This document shows, piece after piece, positions 5,143 to 7,125 of a DNA stretch of 7,125 bases; positions within the stretch are counted from its first letter, which is position 1; every line of letters begins with the position of its first letter. Made by a program: the position numbers and the translations under genes. This DNA comes from an uncultured Planctomycetaceae bacterium. Lineage in GTDB: Bacteria; Planctomycetota; Planctomycetia; Pirellulales; UBA1268. The stretch is taken from assembly GCA_903885855.1 (NCBI GenBank), contig CAISKG010000642.1, positions 1-7,125 on the forward strand, read 5' to 3'. The notes beneath the pieces are model-generated. The model was not told where the DNA came from, did not search any database, and was given only the letters and a program-made list of their open reading frames with translations.

Positions 5143-5622
5143 ATGCGACGGTCGGCAGCGGCGGTGCAGGGGTGGATCGGCGTGTGCCTGGCGGCCATGG
5201 TGCTGGCGCTCGGCGGGTGCGGCCCGTCCGGCCCCAAGCTCCATCCCGCCACCGGCACGGTGACGCTCGACGGCAAGCCGCTGGCCGACGCCACGGTGAC
5301 CTTCGTGCCCGCCTCGGGGCGGCCGAGCGACGGCAAGACCGACGCCTCCGGCACGTTCACGATCATGACCAACGGGCAGCCGGGGATGCCCGCGGGGCCC
5401 TGCAAGGTGACGGTGAGCAAGTTCACCGCGCAGGGCGAGATGCCCGCCATGGCCCCGTCGCCGGGCGACATGATCAAGATGTACGAAAAGAAGAAGAAGG
5501 GGGACGTGGAGAAGTCGCCGGTGCCCGCGAAGTATGGCCGGGCCGACACCAGCGGCCTCTCGGCCGAGGTCACCACCGACGCCGCGAAGAACGTCTTCAC
5601 CTTCGCCCTCGAGAGCAAGTGA
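5143..5622 (+). CDS. Small transthyretin/carboxypeptidase-regulatory-like lipoprotein
   Basis: This 159-residue protein has a lipoprotein signal peptide: MRR, a hydrophobic stretch (11-23) and lipobox L23-G-G-C26, with C26 as lipidation site. One beta-sandwich domain of the carboxypeptidase-regulatory/transthyretin-like type follows: GTVTLDGKPLADATVTFVP (38-56), TDASGTFTI (66-74) and MPAGPCKVTVSK (82-93). The tail is PAKYGRADTSGLSAEVT (128-144), ending NVFTFAL. This is the small planctomycete lipoprotein usually encoded beside DUF1559 genes; no biochemical role is established. Residues 100-119 are unusual: M100, M103, M110 and M113 are followed by four lysines. Start chosen from the strong ribosome-binding site and signal peptide. 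The stop TGA overlaps an in-frame GTG of the TPR gene at 5619. Probably co-transcribed with its neighbours, subject to the hairpin upstream. Confidence 0.92.
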   Translation: MRRSAAAVQGWIGVCLAAMVLALGGCGPSGPKLHPATGTVTLDGKPLADATVTFVPASGRPSDGKTDASGTFTIMTNGQPGMPAGPCKVTVSKFTAQGEMPAMAPSPGDMIKMYEKKKKGDVEKSPVPAKYGRADTSGLSAEVTTDAAKNVFTFALESK

Positions 5623-5675
5623 CCGGCACGCCGAACGGGGGCCCAGCGCCGTCGTCGGGCGTGCGGGAGGGGACC

Positions 5676-7022
5676 GTGGACGGCGCTCGGCAGGCTTCCC
5701 CGCTGCGGCGGAATCTCCTTCTGGCCTGCCTGGCGGCCGTGGTCGGGGCGGCGCTCGTGTGGGGGGGCGCCCTCCGCGATGCGGCCGACCTCGCGGCGGT
5801 GCAGGGCGCGATCGCCGACCACGACTGGCCCCGCGCCGAATCGATGCTCCGCGCCCGGCTCGCGTCCGCGCCCGCGCGCGGCGACGCGGAGCGGCAGTTC
5901 CTCCTGGGGCGCGTCCTGCGCCGCCAGCGCCGCTTCCAGGAGGCCGAGGAGGCCTTCGGCGCGGCCGAGGCGGCGGGCTACCCGGCCGGGCCCGTGGCGC
6001 GGCAGCGCGTCCTCGCCCGAGCGCAGACCGGCGAGATCCGCGCCGTGGAGCGCGAGATCACCCGCTCCATGACCGAGTCGGAGGACGACGCCTACGCCGA
6101 GGACTGCTACGAGGCGCTCGCCGAGGGCTTCATCGCCGGCTTCCGGATGTCCGATGCGCGCGAGTGCCTCGATTTCTGGTCGCGCTGGCAGCCGGGCAAT
6201 CCGCTGCCGCCCTACTGGGGCGGCATGATCGAGGAACGCTACGAGCGTCCGGTGCTGGCGCTCGAGCAGTACCAGCGCGCCCTCGAACTCGATCCCGGCT
6301 TCCACGACGCCCGGGTCAAGGTGGCGCGCCTGGAGCTCGACACCGGCCGGCTCGACGACGCGCGGGGGCGCTTCGAGGAATGCCTGGCGGAGCGGCCGGA
6401 CGAGCCCGCGGCCGTGATGGGGCTGGCGGAATGCCTGCTGCGCCTCGGCGATCCGGCCGGCGCCCGGGAGCGCTTCCTCGACGGCCTGTGCACCGACCTC
6501 TCGGCCGATCAGGCGGCGCTGGCGCTCACCGAGCTGGGGCAGATGGCCCTCGGCGAGGGGGACGTGAAGCGCGGCGCGGCGCTGTTGTCGCAGGCGGTGG
6601 CGGTGGATCCGCGCGGGACGCGGGCCCGGCTGTCGTTCGCGGCGGCGCTGGCGCGCGTCGGCGACCGCGAGGGGGCCGAGCGGCAGCGGGCCGAGGCCGA
6701 GCGGCTCGCCGCGGCCCAGCGGCGCCTGGCCCAGCTGACCCACGATCTCCTCGGCGCTCCGGGCGACGCGGCGAAGCGGGCCGAGGCGGGGGTGATCTTC
6801 CTCGAGGAGGGCTTCGAGCGCGAGGGGCTCCAGTGGCTCTCGAGCGCCCTGGCGGTCGATCCCGACCACGCCCCGACCCACCGGGCGCTGGCCGATTTCC
6901 ACGCCGCGCGGGGCGACGCGGAGGCCGAGGCACGCCACCGGGCCCGGGCCGGCGACGCCGAGCCGCCCCGCCCCCCGGCCGCACGCGGCGACGCGACACC
7001 GGCCCCGGACACCGCACCGTGA
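5676..7022 (+). CDS. Membrane-anchored tetratricopeptide-repeat protein
   Basis: From GTG 5676 this is 448 residues. A single hydrophobic segment (about 14-33) follows R11-R12, so it is probably an N-terminal anchor with the rest periplasmic. Helical TPR-like repeats follow: 41-62, 72-100 (FLLGRVLRRQRRFQEAEEAF), 192-207 (LALEQYQRALELDP), 212-241, 246-271, 282-312 (ending LLSQAVAVDP), 317-345 and about 367-396 (ending SALAVDP). The middle (110-190) is more divergent. Residues 426-448 are Pro/Ala-rich and probably disordered. TPRs mediate protein-protein contacts; the partner is unknown. GTG 5676 is preferred because GGGAGG (5665-5670) lies five bases before it. GTG 5619, overlapping the preceding stop, would add 19 residues. 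From memory, planctomycete TPR proteins of this kind often precede CRTAC1-like (FG-GAP plus ASPIC/UnbV) genes, which would fit the lipoprotein that follows, but this is not shown here. Confidence 0.88.
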   Translation: MDGARQASPLRRNLLLACLAAVVGAALVWGGALRDAADLAAVQGAIADHDWPRAESMLRARLASAPARGDAERQFLLGRVLRRQRRFQEAEEAFGAAEAAGYPAGPVARQRVLARAQTGEIRAVEREITRSMTESEDDAYAEDCYEALAEGFIAGFRMSDARECLDFWSRWQPGNPLPPYWGGMIEERYERPVLALEQYQRALELDPGFHDARVKVARLELDTGRLDDARGRFEECLAERPDEPAAVMGLAECLLRLGDPAGARERFLDGLCTDLSADQAALALTELGQMALGEGDVKRGAALLSQAVAVDPRGTRARLSFAAALARVGDREGAERQRAEAERLAAAQRRLAQLTHDLLGAPGDAAKRAEAGVIFLEEGFEREGLQWLSSALAVDPDHAPTHRALADFHAARGDAEAEARHRARAGDAEPPRPPAARGDATPAPDTAP

Positions 7023-7033
7023 TGGGAGGGGCG

Positions 7034-7125
7034 ATGGGAAGCGTCGTCCGTGCCCGTCCGCGGGGCGCACTTGTCGGGGCGGCGATCCTCGCGGCGCTCG
7101 CCGCGGGAGGCTGTGCGCGGCGGCC
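7034..7125 (+). CDS. N-terminal signal sequence of a lipoprotein; 3' end outside window
   Basis: Thirty complete codons are visible, starting MGSVVRARPRGALVGAAILA and ending in GGCARR. A basic N-region (three Arg by residue 10), a hydrophobic stretch (12-25) and an AGGC lipobox with Cys at residue 28 indicate a lipoprotein. ATG 7034 has GGGAGG at 7024-7029, four bases upstream. The in-frame ATG at 7022 overlaps the preceding stop (TGATG) and would add four residues. Either way it is tightly coupled to the TPR gene. The mature protein cannot be identified from what is present; a CRTAC1-like propeller is a guess from typical gene order. Confidence 0.7.
   Translation, partial: MGSVVRARPRGALVGAAILAALAAGGCARR

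Noticed and set aside
5717..5731. LLAC at residues 15-18 of the TPR protein as a lipobox
   Set aside because: The cysteine comes only six residues after the Arg pair, with no hydrophobic region before it; the hydrophobic segment continues after it, so a membrane anchor is more likely.
4932..7070. 712-codon minus-strand open frame, the longest in the window
   Set aside because: It lies antisense to three genes that have signal peptides, lipoboxes, TPRs and ribosome-binding sites. Its own product has no domain-like pattern.

Overview
The window looks like chromosomal DNA of a high-GC planctomycete. The best evidence is the pair at 4058-5622: a DUF1559-type prepilin-like protein with an N-terminal FTLVELLVVIAIIG segment and a C-terminal H-X9-DG motif, followed by a small transthyretin/carboxypeptidase-regulatory-like lipoprotein. 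That combination is greatly expanded in Planctomycetes. Very strong G/C bias at third codon positions, GTG starts, and a TPR protein next to lipoproteins fit the same group. No mobile element, tRNA, rRNA, CRISPR array or phage gene was seen.

Layout. (1) 1-631, minus strand: N-terminal 210 codons of the conserved ATPase YchF, running off the left edge. (2) 632-825: a divergent spacer unusually rich in G-runs on the plus strand, starting at the base next to the ychF start codon. (3) 826-3759, plus strand: a probable three-gene unit. It holds an AAG-type 3-methyladenine DNA glycosylase, then an exported peptide-methionine sulfoxide reductase MsrA whose ATG overlaps the glycosylase stop (ATGA), then a lipoprotein with a CxxCH haem-type motif and a predicted seven-bladed FG-GAP/VCBS beta-propeller. 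(4) 3760-4057: a spacer with a possible promoter and a roughly 200-nt leader containing three small hairpins and a pyrimidine-rich stretch. (5) 4058-7125: the DUF1559 pseudopilin-like gene, a perfect 16-bp hairpin, the small lipoprotein, a membrane-anchored TPR protein, and the first 30 codons of another lipoprotein running off the right edge.

How the genes may work together. The first plus-strand unit joins two alkylation/oxidation damage-repair enzymes (DNA base and methionine) to an envelope lipoprotein; the MsrA signal peptide places methionine repair outside the cytoplasm. The second block encodes only envelope proteins, plausibly co-transcribed (gaps of 104, 53 and 11 bases). The products of the last three genes and of the FG-GAP gene have no known specific function, and the functional links are inferred from gene order only.

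Nothing here is clearly a new defence or mobile system. The points most worth a second look are the G-run tract at the ychF start, the overlapped aag-msrA pair with an exported MsrA, the CxxCH-propeller lipoprotein, the structured leader of the DUF1559 gene, and the 16-bp hairpin after it.
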